64,000 nt of DNA from Bacillus sp. CHD6a (GCF_001293645.1 NZ_LBMD01000002.1:310001-374000), one strand, 5' to 3'. Shown: positions 51,681 through 60,571, counted from the first letter of the stretch. The notes: generated by a model from the sequence alone, not told the origin. Numbers and translations: made by a program.

Positions 51681-51986
51681 TTACCATAACGATTCCTCCT
51701 CGTTGCTTAATTCATAGAGGGACGGCATAAAAATTGCAATTCCAATAATACATACAACATACACGATAGTCAGAAAAAAGCCGTTCACACCAAAGGTAAG
51801 AAATGGCACATTTAATAAGGGAATACCTATTGGGAGAAGGGTTAATTTTTGTCTCGCACTCTTTGTTATGTACTGTTTTTCTTCGCAGAACGGACACGTA
51901 ATCGCTTGTTTAAAGGTGAACGTCTTTTTCCAGGTCATCTTCCAGCTCCATTGGTTATGGCAGTTTGCACAGGTAGGTGTTTTCAT
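51681..51986 (-). CDS. TIGR04104-type zinc-finger membrane protein
   Basis: A 101-residue protein with a four-cysteine finger (PTCANCHNQW and TCPFCEEKQY, residues 6-37) and two membrane helices (about 48-65 and 70-90), then an acidic tail. This arrangement is the small TIGR04104 family of Bacillaceae. Its role is not known. GAGGAGG-like bases (GGAGGCTGATC) precede the ATG. It is divergent from yfkD and transcribed alone. Confidence 0.8.
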   Translation of the reverse strand: MKTPTCANCHNQWSWKMTWKKTFTFKQAITCPFCEEKQYITKSARQKLTLLPIGIPLLNVPFLTFGVNGFFLTIVYVVCIIGIAIFMPSLYELSNEEESLW

Positions 51987-52122
51987 TTTGATCAGCCTCC
52001 TCTGTATCTTTTTTACGTATTACTAAGATAAAAAGTTTCACCTTTCATGGATAATCTGAAATCCCTTCGAAAAAGATAACAGTACATAGATTTCAAGACG
52101 ATTGAAAGGAGTAATACCAATC

Positions 52123-52932
52123 ATGCGCATACTTCAAATTGTTATGGCAACGTTTATTGCATTTGGATTCACACTAAGTAATGTCCAAGCAGAAGACACA
52201 AAGGTGAAAGTTGATAATAAAAAACTGGAGGTACCGAATTCTGTATTAGATATCTCTAAGGACAATACGTATCCAAATCCCTCACAAGATGTGCCATATC
52301 TGCAACCAAGTGAACTATCACAAGAACTGATTGATTCATCCAATGTGAAAATTGAAAACCCAAAACTTATTAAGATTTTAAATGAGTCGAACATTTCTCC
52401 TTCTCCAGTGGCAATCGGTTACCGGGCGACGATTTACCTTGGCCAATGGCCGCTATCGTATCAGTCAACGGAAACGAGTGTGAACTGGGAATATCAAAAA
52501 ATAAATACGAACTACACAGATAACCGCGGTGGAAAAGCGCCGATACAACTTCACTACCGTCAGGAAGCTCAAAAAAGTGTCAAAGGTGGTCTGACTTCCA
52601 AAGTGGAAGCTGCTGATGATGTAAAAGAAATGATGATGTTAAAAGCGATGGATAAAACAAAGCTTCCTCTATCCTTTCAAACTATCGTTGGAGCAGGAAC
52701 GAAAAAGGATCAGGTGTACAACATTCCTGTGAAAAAGTTAGGATACCTGTACGCTTATTCTCCGGCAGTTAGTGAAAAAGGGAAGATTACGTACGGAGAA
52801 GTTTACCTAGTTTTAAAAGGGAAAGAGATGAAAATTGTTGTGAAGAATGTTACTTCACAAGGAATTGGGGCGTGGATTCCGGTTCAAGACCATGTGAGCT
52901 TCATTTTTGCAGCTTCCGACCGTCCGAGATAG
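52123..52932 (+). CDS. yfkD: YfkD-family exported protein
   Basis: A 269-residue exported protein. A signal peptide occupies residues 1-22 (MRILQIVMATFIAFGFTLS...QAED) and the mature part contains IGYRATIYLGQWPLSYQSTE and GIGAWIPVQDHVSFIFAAS, recognised as YfkD. The function is unknown. AAAGGAG stands 11 bases before the ATG at 52123; a TTG at 52102 in frame is less likely. Its neighbour yfkAB at 53969 matches the B. subtilis arrangement. Confidence 0.86.
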   Translation: MRILQIVMATFIAFGFTLSNVQAEDTKVKVDNKKLEVPNSVLDISKDNTYPNPSQDVPYLQPSELSQELIDSSNVKIENPKLIKILNESNISPSPVAIGYRATIYLGQWPLSYQSTETSVNWEYQKINTNYTDNRGGKAPIQLHYRQEAQKSVKGGLTSKVEAADDVKEMMMLKAMDKTKLPLSFQTIVGAGTKKDQVYNIPVKKLGYLYAYSPAVSEKGKITYGEVYLVLKGKEMKIVVKNVTSQGIGAWIPVQDHVSFIFAASDRPR

Positions 52933-52947
52933 TCCTTTTGAGATACG

Positions 52948-52974
52948 CCAGCCTATAACCGGGCTGGTTTTTTA
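52948..52974 (+). terminator. Terminator of yfkD
   Basis: CCAGCC pairs with GGGCTGG around TATAACC, followed by six T. Confidence 0.85.
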
Positions 52975-53142
52975 TATGGAAAGTTGAGCTTATTTTACCA
53001 GTTTTAATTCTTTTCCAAGCTGGGTAATAGAAGGTTACAGAACTTCCACTACCTTGTCGAACGAAAAGCCAACCATGGACCGAAACTTTTTCCGCCTTCA
53101 AGCGTCTTAAAAAGTGAGAATAAAAAGGAGGTCATCTACAAG

Positions 53143-53466
53143 ATGATGCACCTAGTATTATTGGTCTTAGGTTTAACTGTTTTGTTAGTTATTGTTCGGA
53201 CAATGGTCACAGTTGAATTGAGGCAAAAGCCATCTTATATAGAAAATGAAGATAAACATCATGCCATTTTACTGCTATGGGGTATAGGGATTATTTTTCT
53301 GCTTTTATTCATCCCTTATCAAGCATGGCAATTGGCAGGAAGCTCCCTCAAATGGGACGGAGCGTTAATCTTGGGTTCAAGTTTGATGGGAAGTGTGCTG
53401 ATCAGTTTAGGATTCTATTGTGCCTTAAAGGGTAAAAGACTTAAAGCGAGAGTGCCGACCACTTAA
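53143..53466 (+). CDS. Small membrane protein, three helices
   Basis: A 107-residue protein with hydrophobic segments at about residues 3-22, 44-62 and 75-95 and a basic C-terminus (KGKRLKARVPTT). AAAAGGAGG precedes two adjacent ATG codons (53143 and 53146). No family is recognised. It lies between yfkD and a large repeat block and may be transcribed alone. Confidence 0.72.
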   Translation: MMHLVLLVLGLTVLLVIVRTMVTVELRQKPSYIENEDKHHAILLLWGIGIIFLLLFIPYQAWQLAGSSLKWDGALILGSSLMGSVLISLGFYCALKGKRLKARVPTT

Positions 53467-53500
53467 AGCCCTGCACAATAAATAAGAGAGCCTGGGACTT

Positions 53501-53944
53501 GGAGGCCACTGAAAAACTGACAACGTAACGTTTTTTTATGATTCCTAGCTGGTGATTGGAGCAAAAGGCGAAGACTCCTGAGGGAGCTAGCACTAGGTGG
53601 AGACCCCGCAGGCGAAGCGAGGCCACTGAAACACTGATAAAGTAAAGTTTTTATATATTCCTAGCTGTTGATTGTAGCAAAAGGCGAATACTCCTGAGGG
53701 AGCTAGCGCTAGGTGGAGACCCCGCAGGCGAAGCGAGGCCACTGAAACACTGATAAAATAAAGTTTTTATATATTCCTAGCTGTTGATTGTAGCAAAAGG
53801 CGAAGACTCCTGAGGGAGCTAGCGCTAGGTGGAGACCCCGCAGGCGAAGCCGAGGAGGCTCCAGCAGCGCCCCTAGGAAAGCGAAGCCATTTGCGGAAAT
53901 CAACAGCGGTGTTTAGTAACATTTCTACATCTTTTTCAGTGGCT
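53501..53944 (-). repeat. Three nested family A repeats in tandem
   Basis: Three units start GAGGCCACTGAAA(A/C)A at 53501, 53615 and 53735. The first two break off at GCAGGCGAAGCGA and join straight to the next unit. Only the third is complete, running to AAATCAACAGCGG and the outer inverse TTTTTCAGTGGCTTC at 53930-53944. Units two and three are nearly identical. No gene is visible in 53467-53968. Confidence 0.9.
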
Positions 53945-53968
53945 TCACTTCAAGCCCCAGGCTTTTGT

Positions 53969-55093
53969 TTATTTGGATATTTTCGTTTCACGTACAGTAA
54001 AATCCATGTTTGGATAGTACGCATTTTTTACTAATATGTTTGGTCCAAGACAAGCAACTGCCGGACAGTGGCAGTCTAATTCTTTTGCAATGGAGGTTTC
54101 TTTCCATTTTTCATATGCAGTTGGCAAGTCTGTTGTTTGAATGTTCCCTAGGGGAGGCGTATCGCCAAAATCTGTGACGATGATATCTCCGTTAAAAATA
54201 TTCACGTTCAAACGGGAGCGGCCGTCCGGGTCATTTCGAACCGTCACATTTTTTGCCTCATAGACGCGTTTCAATAATTTACGATCTTCCGGGTTATCAC
54301 TGCAAGGATAAAACGGCAACGTACCAAACAACATCCATGTATTTTCATCGCGCATATCTAATAAACTATGGATGGCATCACGCATTTCATCAAGTGTCAG
54401 AACCTCCATCCCACTAGCGAAATCGCTAGGGTACATAGGGTGCACCTCATGTCTTTGACAGTTCATTTCCTCGACAATTTGCTTATGAATATGCTCGATA
54501 TGGGGAAGGGTACGTTTATTGAGCATCGTTTCAGCAGATACAATTACTCCGGCGGCAGTCAAGGCCTTTGAGTTTTCGATCATACGCTCAAAATACTTGG
54601 CTCGCTGCTCATACGTCGGTTTGCGATCCATCATTGCAAATCCGCCTTCCACAAAGTCATCCATCGTACCCCAGTTATGAGAAATATGTAACACATCCAG
54701 GTAAGGAATGATTTTTTCGTATCTGGCTAAATCTAACGTTAAGTTGGAATTAATCTGCGTTCGCACCCCACGTTCATGGGCATATTTTAGTAGTGGCACT
54801 ACATATTCATTTACTGACTTCATGCTCATCATCGGTTCACCGCCAGTGATACTGATGGAGCGAAGTAGTGGAATCTCTTCCAAGCGTTGAATTAACAAAT
54901 CTATTGGCAGAGCTTGCGGATCCTTTGGTTGTAACGTGTATCCGACGGCACAGTGCTCACAACGCATGTTACAAAGAGTGGTGGTGGTAAATTCTACGTT
55001 TGTCAGTTCCATTTGGCCGTATTCTTTCACATCTAAATATGCTTCCCATGGATCATAGGAAGGGGTAATTGGTGGTAGTATTGTTGTTTTCAT
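53969..55093 (-). CDS. yfkAB: Radical SAM/CxCxxxxC protein YfkAB
   Basis: A 374-residue radical SAM enzyme. The 4Fe-4S site for SAM is CNMRCEHC at about residues 40-47 (a CxxxCxxC motif), followed by SITGGEPMMS. The C-terminal hallmark CHCPAVAC (CxCxxxxC) probably binds an auxiliary cluster. In B. subtilis the homologous locus is yfkA/yfkB. The reaction is unknown. AAGGAG precedes the ATG at 55093. It is the only gene between the repeat block and SE1561, on the opposite strand to both neighbours. Confidence 0.94.
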   Translation of the reverse strand: MKTTILPPITPSYDPWEAYLDVKEYGQMELTNVEFTTTTLCNMRCEHCAVGYTLQPKDPQALPIDLLIQRLEEIPLLRSISITGGEPMMSMKSVNEYVVPLLKYAHERGVRTQINSNLTLDLARYEKIIPYLDVLHISHNWGTMDDFVEGGFAMMDRKPTYEQRAKYFERMIENSKALTAAGVIVSAETMLNKRTLPHIEHIHKQIVEEMNCQRHEVHPMYPSDFASGMEVLTLDEMRDAIHSLLDMRDENTWMLFGTLPFYPCSDNPEDRKLLKRVYEAKNVTVRNDPDGRSRLNVNIFNGDIIVTDFGDTPPLGNIQTTDLPTAYEKWKETSIAKELDCHCPAVACLGPNILVKNAYYPNMDFTVRETKISK

Positions 55094-55241
55094 TGTAAAC
55101 TCCTTTATTAAAAACCTTACCCTTCATTGTATCATGATTCATGGAATTACAGACCGTAAAATTATTCGAAGGTTGCTTGAAGTGCTTTAGTGCGGTAGTA
55201 TAAAGAAAAACTTACAGGAATGGCAGAAAGGTGCGATTATT

Positions 55242-55427
55242 ATGGGAAAAGCAACAGACAACAAGGACTCTCAAGTCAATTATTTGAAAAATAGATTGAA
55301 TATGTTTTTGGAGGTCGTGGATTCATTAGATCCGGAATCAACCGATGTAGAGGACATCGACCGCTTGATTCAGATGCTTGATGATTTGGAAGGGAAGTAC
55401 AATCAATTTAAGAAGGATTGGGAGTAA
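55242..55427 (+). CDS. yfjT: SE1561 family protein (YfjT-like)
   Basis: A 61-residue acidic protein, MGKATDNKDSQVNYLKNRL at the start and IDRLIQMLDDLEGKYNQF near the end, predicted as a helical hairpin. It fits the SE1561/YfjT family, which has no known function. GAAAGGTG lies 9 bases before the ATG. It has its own terminator at 55441. Confidence 0.82.
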   Translation: MGKATDNKDSQVNYLKNRLNMFLEVVDSLDPESTDVEDIDRLIQMLDDLEGKYNQFKKDWE

Positions 55428-55440
55428 GGATAAGGTTAAG

Positions 55441-55480
55441 GACCTGTTAGGCAACTATATGGGTTGCATCAGGTCTTTAG
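55441..55480 (+). terminator. Terminator of the SE1561 gene
   Basis: GACCTG pairs with CAGGTC, and GCAAC with GTTGC inside, followed by TTT. Confidence 0.6.
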
Positions 55481-55509
55481 GGGAGCTTTAAGAACCTTGT
55501 AACATGGAA

Positions 55510-55750
55510 TAAGTTTTGTGAGAAGTCTTTATAAAGGGTATAAAGACTTCTTTGCGTTAAAAAAGCAATGAATGAGGTCTTGACGAAGGGTATGAAAACC
55601 ATTTTGAGTATAATGATCATGGGAAATTGTCTTCATTGAGGTGATGAAGACAATTCCAAACTAAAAAAGGCCGTGAAAATGTCTTCACAGCTGGTATGAA
55701 GACATTTACAAGTTAAAAAAATGCACGAAAATGTCTTCATACAATAACAC
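55510..55750. repeat. Five copies of a 52-bp palindromic unit
   Basis: GTCTT marks each unit at 55525, 55577, 55629, 55681 and 55733, exactly 52 bases apart. Units 1, 3 and 4 each contain a perfect inverted repeat of 11-12 bp (GAAGTCTTTATA, AATTGTCTTCAT and AAATGTCTTCA, with their exact inverses). Unit 2 is degenerate and unit 5 is a half-copy. No gene is present in 55481-55786. Confidence 0.9.
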
Positions 55751-55786
55751 CCTGAAGGTACTCCACCTCAACCTTAGGCAACCCTA

Positions 55787-56683
55787 TTATTTCTTAACCA
55801 TCCTATAAACCTCCAACAACTCTTCCACCGACACCCCATCAATCTTCATTCCAGAAATGTCGCAAGCGTTAATTTCCACATCACCCATTTTACAACGGGT
55901 AAAATTCGTCCCCATCAATTCACAACGCTCAAAGCTTACAGGCGCCCCTTCAATAGACGTATCCCTAAACTCGACACCACTCATGTCAACGTGTTTTACT
56001 CTACTACCCGAAAGGTTTAAGTCAGCAAACAACGTTTCACGGAAATTAATGTTCTGGAACTTTGATTCCCTTAAATTGATATTGCTGAAATGTGTACCAG
56101 CTAACGTGCTATTATTGAAAGCACTGTTTGCTAAATTTGCCTGATAGAAAGTTGCATCTTCCAAATGGACGGATTCAAATGTATGTTCTGAAGCAGCCAT
56201 TCCGTTGCTATTGCGTTTGATGTAACCAACCTCATCTTCCGTTTCAAATGTGCGCTCAAAGCCCATTTTTTCATAAAAATGAAGGTTGCCTTTTTGTCTT
56301 GGAGAAGTTTCCAAGTCCCAAGTTGTCACAGAAGGATATGCTTTTTCCACTAAGCGTATCACTTCAGATCCTAAGCCTTGTCCTTGGTAAGCAGGATGAA
56401 TAAAGATTCGGTCAATCCTGCCAAACCTTTTACCCGTCATGGTCAGAATAACCCCGCCTACTAGTTGATCTTCCAACATTATCTTGTAATAGGTAAGCTC
56501 TTCTATCATATAGCTGGTAGAATATACGGAATCATAACCCGGAGGTTGGATATTGTAGTCCACAATAGGCGAATCTACCGTACCAAGCCAGCGAAGCGCT
56601 TCCTCATTAAATGTCACTTTCATAATACCAGTCAACTGCTCTGCATCATCTAGTCTTGCTTGTAAAAGTTTTATCTGTGCCAT
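55787..56683 (-). CDS. GNAT acetyltransferase fused to pentapeptide repeats
   Basis: A 298-residue two-domain protein. Residues 1-140 form a GNAT fold with the acetyl-CoA loop HPAYQGQGLGSEVIR and FYEKMGFERTFE. Residues about 160-270 are pentapeptide repeats of the A(D/N)Lxx type (FADLNLSGSRVKHVDMSG, FNNSTLAGTHFSNINL), forming a right-handed helix. The start at 56683 has GGGAG 8 bases upstream; the frame is open to 56698. Pentapeptide repeats mimic DNA in some proteins, but here the role is unknown. The fusion is uncommon. Confidence 0.9.
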   Translation of the reverse strand: MAQIKLLQARLDDAEQLTGIMKVTFNEEALRWLGTVDSPIVDYNIQPPGYDSVYSTSYMIEELTYYKIMLEDQLVGGVILTMTGKRFGRIDRIFIHPAYQGQGLGSEVIRLVEKAYPSVTTWDLETSPRQKGNLHFYEKMGFERTFETEDEVGYIKRNSNGMAASEHTFESVHLEDATFYQANLANSAFNNSTLAGTHFSNINLRESKFQNINFRETLFADLNLSGSRVKHVDMSGVEFRDTSIEGAPVSFERCELMGTNFTRCKMGDVEINACDISGMKIDGVSVEELLEVYRMVKK

Positions 56684-56866
56684 GTTTGTGTCTCCCATCT
56701 CTCATGTATCTATATCCTACTTTACCACAAAAATCCAACAGTGCTCAGGGTTTTGATGGAATCGGTTACAAAGTGCTTTATCCTTCTAATTAGAACAAGT
56801 ATAATGAAGGATGTAAAAAAGAAACGTAGATAACTTTTCAACTGGGGATAGGAGAGGGAGTTAATA

Positions 56867-58408
56867 ATGAATAAATTATATGAGAGCATGTATGACTTGA
56901 TTGTAGAAACCTCTACAAAGCTGCCTAGAGATGTTCGTCGTGCGATTGCTAAGGCAAAGCTTAGTGAGAGTGCAGGAACACGTGCAGCCATGTCACTTGC
57001 TACAATTACCAATAACATTACAATGGCCGATGAAAATGTGTCTCCCATCTGTCAGGACACAGGTCTGCCTACATTTAAAATAAAAACACCTGTTGGCGTA
57101 AACCAGCTTGAAATTAAAAAAGTAATCAAACAAGCGATTGTTCAGGCTACAAAGGATGGAAAGCTCCGTCCTAATTCAGTGGACTCTTTAACTGGTGCAA
57201 ACAGCGGAGACAACCTTGGCGATGGAGTACCTGTCATAAAGTTCGAACAGTGGGAAAAGGATTATATTGACGCGCGCCTTATTTTAAAAGGTGGTGGCTG
57301 TGAAAATAAAAATATCCAGTACAGCTTGCCATGCGAGCTTGAAGGTCTTGGCCGCGCAGGTCGTGACCTCGATGGTATCCGCAAGTGTGTTATGCATTCT
57401 GTTTACCAAGCACAAGGACAAGGTTGTAGCGCAGGTGTTATCGGTGTGGGTATTGGTGGCGACCGCACTTCCGGTTATGAGCTTGCAAAAGAACAGCTTT
57501 TCCGGAGCCTTGATGATGAGAACACAGTACCTGAGTTAAAAGAACTTGAAGAGTATGTAATGGAAAATGCCAATAAGCTTGGGATAGGAACAATGGGCTT
57601 CGGTGGTGAAACGACATTGCTTGGCTGTAAGGTTGGTGTTGCACATCGTATTCCAGCAAGCTTTTTCGTATCAGTTGCGTATAATTGCTGGGCTTACCGC
57701 CGTTTAGGAGTAAAGATCAATCCGGAAACAGGAGAGATTAACGAGTGGTTGTATCAGGAAGGCGAAATGATTGATTTTTCAAAAGAGTTGGCAGAGCAAG
57801 AGGAAGTAGCAGCAACTTCTGAAGCGAGTGAAATTGTCTTGGAAGCGCCGATTACGGAAGAGAAAATTCGTTCGTTAAAAGTAGGCGACGTGGTTCGCAT
57901 TAATGGCAGAATGTACACTGGCCGTGACGCGATTCATAAACACTTGAGCGACCATGATGCTCCCGTTGATTTAGATGGACAAATCATCTACCACTGCGGC
58001 CCCGTTATGCTGAAAGATAACGAAGGAAACTGGCATGTAAAGGCAGCAGGACCAACAACAAGTATTCGTGAGGAACCATACCAAGGGGACATTATGAAAA
58101 AGTTCGGTATTCGTGCCGTCATGGGCAAAGGTGGAATGGGTGCAAAAACATTGAAAGCCCTGGAAGAACACGGAGGCGTTTATTTAAATGCCATCGGCGG
58201 AGCGGCACAATACTATGCCGACTGTATTAAAGGTGTCGATGGTGTGGACTTAATGGAGTTTGGTATTCCAGAGGCAATGTGGCACTTGAATGTAGAAGGC
58301 TTTACAGCGGTTGTAACAATGGATTCGCATGGTAACAGCTTGCATGCGGATGTAGAGAAGTCTTCTCTAGAAAAGCTTGCCCAGTTTAAGGATAGAGTGT
58401 TTAACTGA
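56867..58408 (+). CDS. fumA: Class I (iron-sulfur) fumarate hydratase
   Basis: This 513-residue enzyme interconverts fumarate and malate in the TCA cycle. It joins the alpha (Fe-S, N-terminal) and beta (Fumerase_C) parts in one chain. Cluster cysteines are visible in SPICQDTGLP (about residue 62), GCSAGVIGVGIGGDRTSG (about 185) and TLLGCKVG (about 250), and the beta part includes GRMYTGRDAIHKH and GPTTSIREEPY. B. subtilis uses class II FumC, so this oxygen-sensitive type is a difference. AGGGAG precedes the ATG. It is monocistronic. Confidence 0.95.
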   Translation: MNKLYESMYDLIVETSTKLPRDVRRAIAKAKLSESAGTRAAMSLATITNNITMADENVSPICQDTGLPTFKIKTPVGVNQLEIKKVIKQAIVQATKDGKLRPNSVDSLTGANSGDNLGDGVPVIKFEQWEKDYIDARLILKGGGCENKNIQYSLPCELEGLGRAGRDLDGIRKCVMHSVYQAQGQGCSAGVIGVGIGGDRTSGYELAKEQLFRSLDDENTVPELKELEEYVMENANKLGIGTMGFGGETTLLGCKVGVAHRIPASFFVSVAYNCWAYRRLGVKINPETGEINEWLYQEGEMIDFSKELAEQEEVAATSEASEIVLEAPITEEKIRSLKVGDVVRINGRMYTGRDAIHKHLSDHDAPVDLDGQIIYHCGPVMLKDNEGNWHVKAAGPTTSIREEPYQGDIMKKFGIRAVMGKGGMGAKTLKALEEHGGVYLNAIGGAAQYYADCIKGVDGVDLMEFGIPEAMWHLNVEGFTAVVTMDSHGNSLHADVEKSSLEKLAQFKDRVFN

Positions 58409-58427
58409 TAGAGCAAAAAAATTAGCG

Positions 58428-58460
58428 GTTCGGTGACCAAGATGGTTGCCGAACTTTTTT
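58428..58460 (+). terminator. Terminator of the fumarase gene
   Basis: GTTCGGTGACCA pairs with TGGTTGCCGAAC (one G-U), followed by six T. Confidence 0.88.
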
Positions 58461-58529
58461 ATTATTTTGGGGACGATCATCGATGGAAGGTAGTCGTGTC
58501 ATTATTTCCCGGTAAATGTCGATTGGCTT

Positions 58530-58640
58530 GTATGGTGGTTTTTTCGGACAGTATTTTGCCAACTTTGGCTTGTATTTTACATATTTGCGCTAGTATTTGC
58601 CTGCATTTGGACAGTATTTCCTACTTTTCCGAGAGTAAGT
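58530..58640. repeat. 21-bp-periodic array of GTATT
   Basis: GTAT(T/G) begins at 58530, 58551, 58572, 58593 and 58614, exactly 21 bases apart. The unit is roughly TTGCCNNNTTTGGACNGTATT, with TTTGG/TTCGG variants. It lies between the fumarase terminator and the pdaA promoter region, with no open frame of note. Confidence 0.82.
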
Positions 58641-58743
58641 GAATGTAACTGTCAATTGGAAAACAATACACCGTATCATTCCTTATTTCAAAACGAAACA
58701 TAATAGTAGCTAGAAATCATGGAAGGGAGGAAACACCATTATC

Positions 58744-59559
58744 ATGCGAAAATTACTTAATATCCTAACCATAACTGTTGTAGCACTTTTTATCATTCCG
58801 CATTTAAGTCAAGCGGACACCTATTCCACTACGACCCTGCATTGGGGTTTTAAAAAGAGTCAGAATCATGAGCCGCCGGATGCAGGTCAAAAATACAATG
58901 AACTTTTAAAGAAACATAACGCTTTTTACCTTGGGGATACGACCAAAAAAGAAATATATCTTACTTTTGATAATGGCTATGAGAATGGATACACTGAAAA
59001 AGTATTGGACGTACTTAAAGATAAAAAAGTACCTGCAGCTTTTTTCGTAACAGGATATTACCTTAAAGATCAACCGGACCTTGTCAAACGAATGGTTAAT
59101 GAAGGTCATATCGTCGGCAATCACAGCTGGCATCATCCAGATATGACACAAGTAAACGATGTTCGCTTTAGAAAAGAGCTCGACATGATAAAAGAAGAGT
59201 ATAAAAACATAACAGGCCTTGATAATATGACTTATTTAAGGCCGCCCCGCGGAACGTTCAGCGACCGAACTCTCGCACTAGCAAACCAAATGGGTTATCA
59301 GCATGTCTTCTGGTCCCTGGCTTATGTTGATTGGTATACGGATCAGCAAAAAGGTTGGAAATATTCTTATGATAATATCATGGCTCAAATACATCCTGGT
59401 GCGATACTTTTACTTCACACTGTGTCAAAAGACAATGCAGAAGCGATGGAAAAGGTCATAGACGACCTTCGTAAACAAGGATATGAATTCAAAAGTCTAG
59501 ATGAGATTGCTGCACAACATACTATTCCCAATCCGTTATTGCTTATACAAGAAAACTGA
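58744..59559 (+). CDS. pdaA: Delta-lactam-biosynthetic de-N-acetylase
   Basis: PdaA deacetylates MurNAc in spore cortex peptidoglycan so that muramic delta-lactam can form, a step needed for germination. The 271 residues have a signal peptide (1-24, ending SQA) and a NodB domain: motif 1 LTFDNGYENGY, motif 2 HSWHHPDM, motif 3 LRPPRGTFSD, and a C-terminal LLHTVSKD. The TFDNGYE form, with Asn in place of the second Asp, is typical of PdaA. A CATAATA sequence at 58699 resembles a SigG -10, but the -35 is unconvincing. GGGAGG precedes the ATG. A terminator follows. Confidence 0.93.
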   Translation: MRKLLNILTITVVALFIIPHLSQADTYSTTTLHWGFKKSQNHEPPDAGQKYNELLKKHNAFYLGDTTKKEIYLTFDNGYENGYTEKVLDVLKDKKVPAAFFVTGYYLKDQPDLVKRMVNEGHIVGNHSWHHPDMTQVNDVRFRKELDMIKEEYKNITGLDNMTYLRPPRGTFSDRTLALANQMGYQHVFWSLAYVDWYTDQQKGWKYSYDNIMAQIHPGAILLLHTVSKDNAEAMEKVIDDLRKQGYEFKSLDEIAAQHTIPNPLLLIQEN

Positions 59560-59589
59560 CTCCTTCGCCCACCAGCAAAGGAGTTTTTC
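59559..59589 (+). terminator. Terminator of pdaA
   Basis: ACTCCTT pairs with AAGGAGT around 12 bases, followed by TTTTT. Confidence 0.75.
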
Positions 59590-59680
59590 TGCATGTTCTT
59601 TTTTGTATTTCTCTCTCAGAACTACTCTGTTTGGCAACACACCAGAAAGCCGTTATAATTGGGAAAGTATATAAAGGACG

Positions 59681-60571
59681 GTGGGGAAATTGGTTAAGAT
59701 AAAGATAGATGGACCATATGATTTTGACAGAGTTTTGCAGCGACTTTCCATTGATCCGCTAATGGTCGTCGATCAAAAAGCGCGTTCTGTAAAAGTACCG
59801 ATGTATCAGGGAGAAACTCCAGTGGTAATAGAAGTGCAGGCCATAGGGACGAAACAAAACCCGAGCTTCCAATTATATAGTACAGCAACGGTGACCGATA
59901 AAGAAATCCAGCACATAAAAGCTATTTTCCAATGGGATAAGCCGCTCCAAGACATTGCCAACCATTTTGCCAGAACAGATCTTGCAACTATTTTCCAAGA
60001 GCACGAAGGCACGCCCCTCGTACTTGATTTTGACCTCTACCATTGTCTAATGAAATGCATTATCCATCAGCAGGTCAACATGAAGTTCGCTCATACGTTG
60101 ACGCAACGTTTTGTCCATACATTCGGTTTTATGAAAGAAGGAGTTTGGTTCTATCCGAGGCCAGAAGATGTATCCGAGCTTGATTACGAACAAATCACCG
60201 AACTGAAAATGAGCCGCAGAAAAGCGGAATACATTATAGATACCTCCAAACTGATTGCAAATGGTGACTTGGTCCTTTACAATTTGGAGCAAAAAACGGA
60301 TGAAGAAATACTGAAAGAACTTGTAAAAATAAGAGGAATAGGCCCTTGGACTGTCCAAAACCTGCTTCTATTTGGACTAGGGAGGCCAAATCTATTCCCA
60401 ATTGCTGATATTGGCATTCAGAATGCCTTGAAAAAATTAAAAGGACTCGACCAAAAGCCTACTGTTCTGCAGATGCAGGAGTGGGCGAAGGACTGGGAAC
60501 CATATTTAAGCTATGCTTCCCTATACCTTTGGAGAAGCATCGAACCGCAAGCTGAGGAGTTAGTGAAATGA
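59681..60571 (+). CDS. DNA-3-methyladenine glycosylase (HhH-GPD, YfjP-like)
   Basis: A 296-residue base-excision enzyme that removes alkylated purines. The HhH motif is [19 protein letters not shown] at about 220-240 and the catalytic Asp lies in [11 protein letters not shown]. An N-terminal AlkA-like beta domain spans about 1-100. The start is GTG at 59681 or TTG at 59690; both fit AAAGGA or GGTGGGG. It overlaps rlmCD by four bases (ATGA). Its B. subtilis counterparts are adjacent in the same way (yfjP-yfjO). Confidence 0.91.
   Translation: MGKLVKIKIDGPYDFDRVLQRLSIDPLMVVDQKARSVKVPMYQGETPVVIEVQAIGTKQNPSFQLYSTATVTDKEIQHIKAIFQWDKPLQDIANHFARTDLATIFQEHEGTPLVLDFDLYHCLMKCIIHQQVNMKFAHTLTQRFVHTFGFMKEGVWFYPRPEDVSELDYEQITELKMSRRKAEYIIDTSKLIANGDLVLYNLEQKTDEEILKELVKIRGIGPWTVQNLLLFGLGRPNLFPIADIGIQNALKKLKGLDQKPTVLQMQEWAKDWEPYLSYASLYLWRSIEPQAEELVK

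Noticed and set aside
55510-55750. CRISPR array
   Set aside because: Units are palindromic repeats with related spacers of no fixed novelty, and no cas genes are nearby.
56722-57048. 108-residue minus-strand frame
   Set aside because: It is antisense to the start of the fumarase gene, which has clear family motifs and a good ribosome site.
58675-58705. SigG promoter of pdaA
   Set aside because: CATAATA fits a SigG -10, but no TGNATA-like -35 stands at the right distance, so it is mentioned only in the gene entry.
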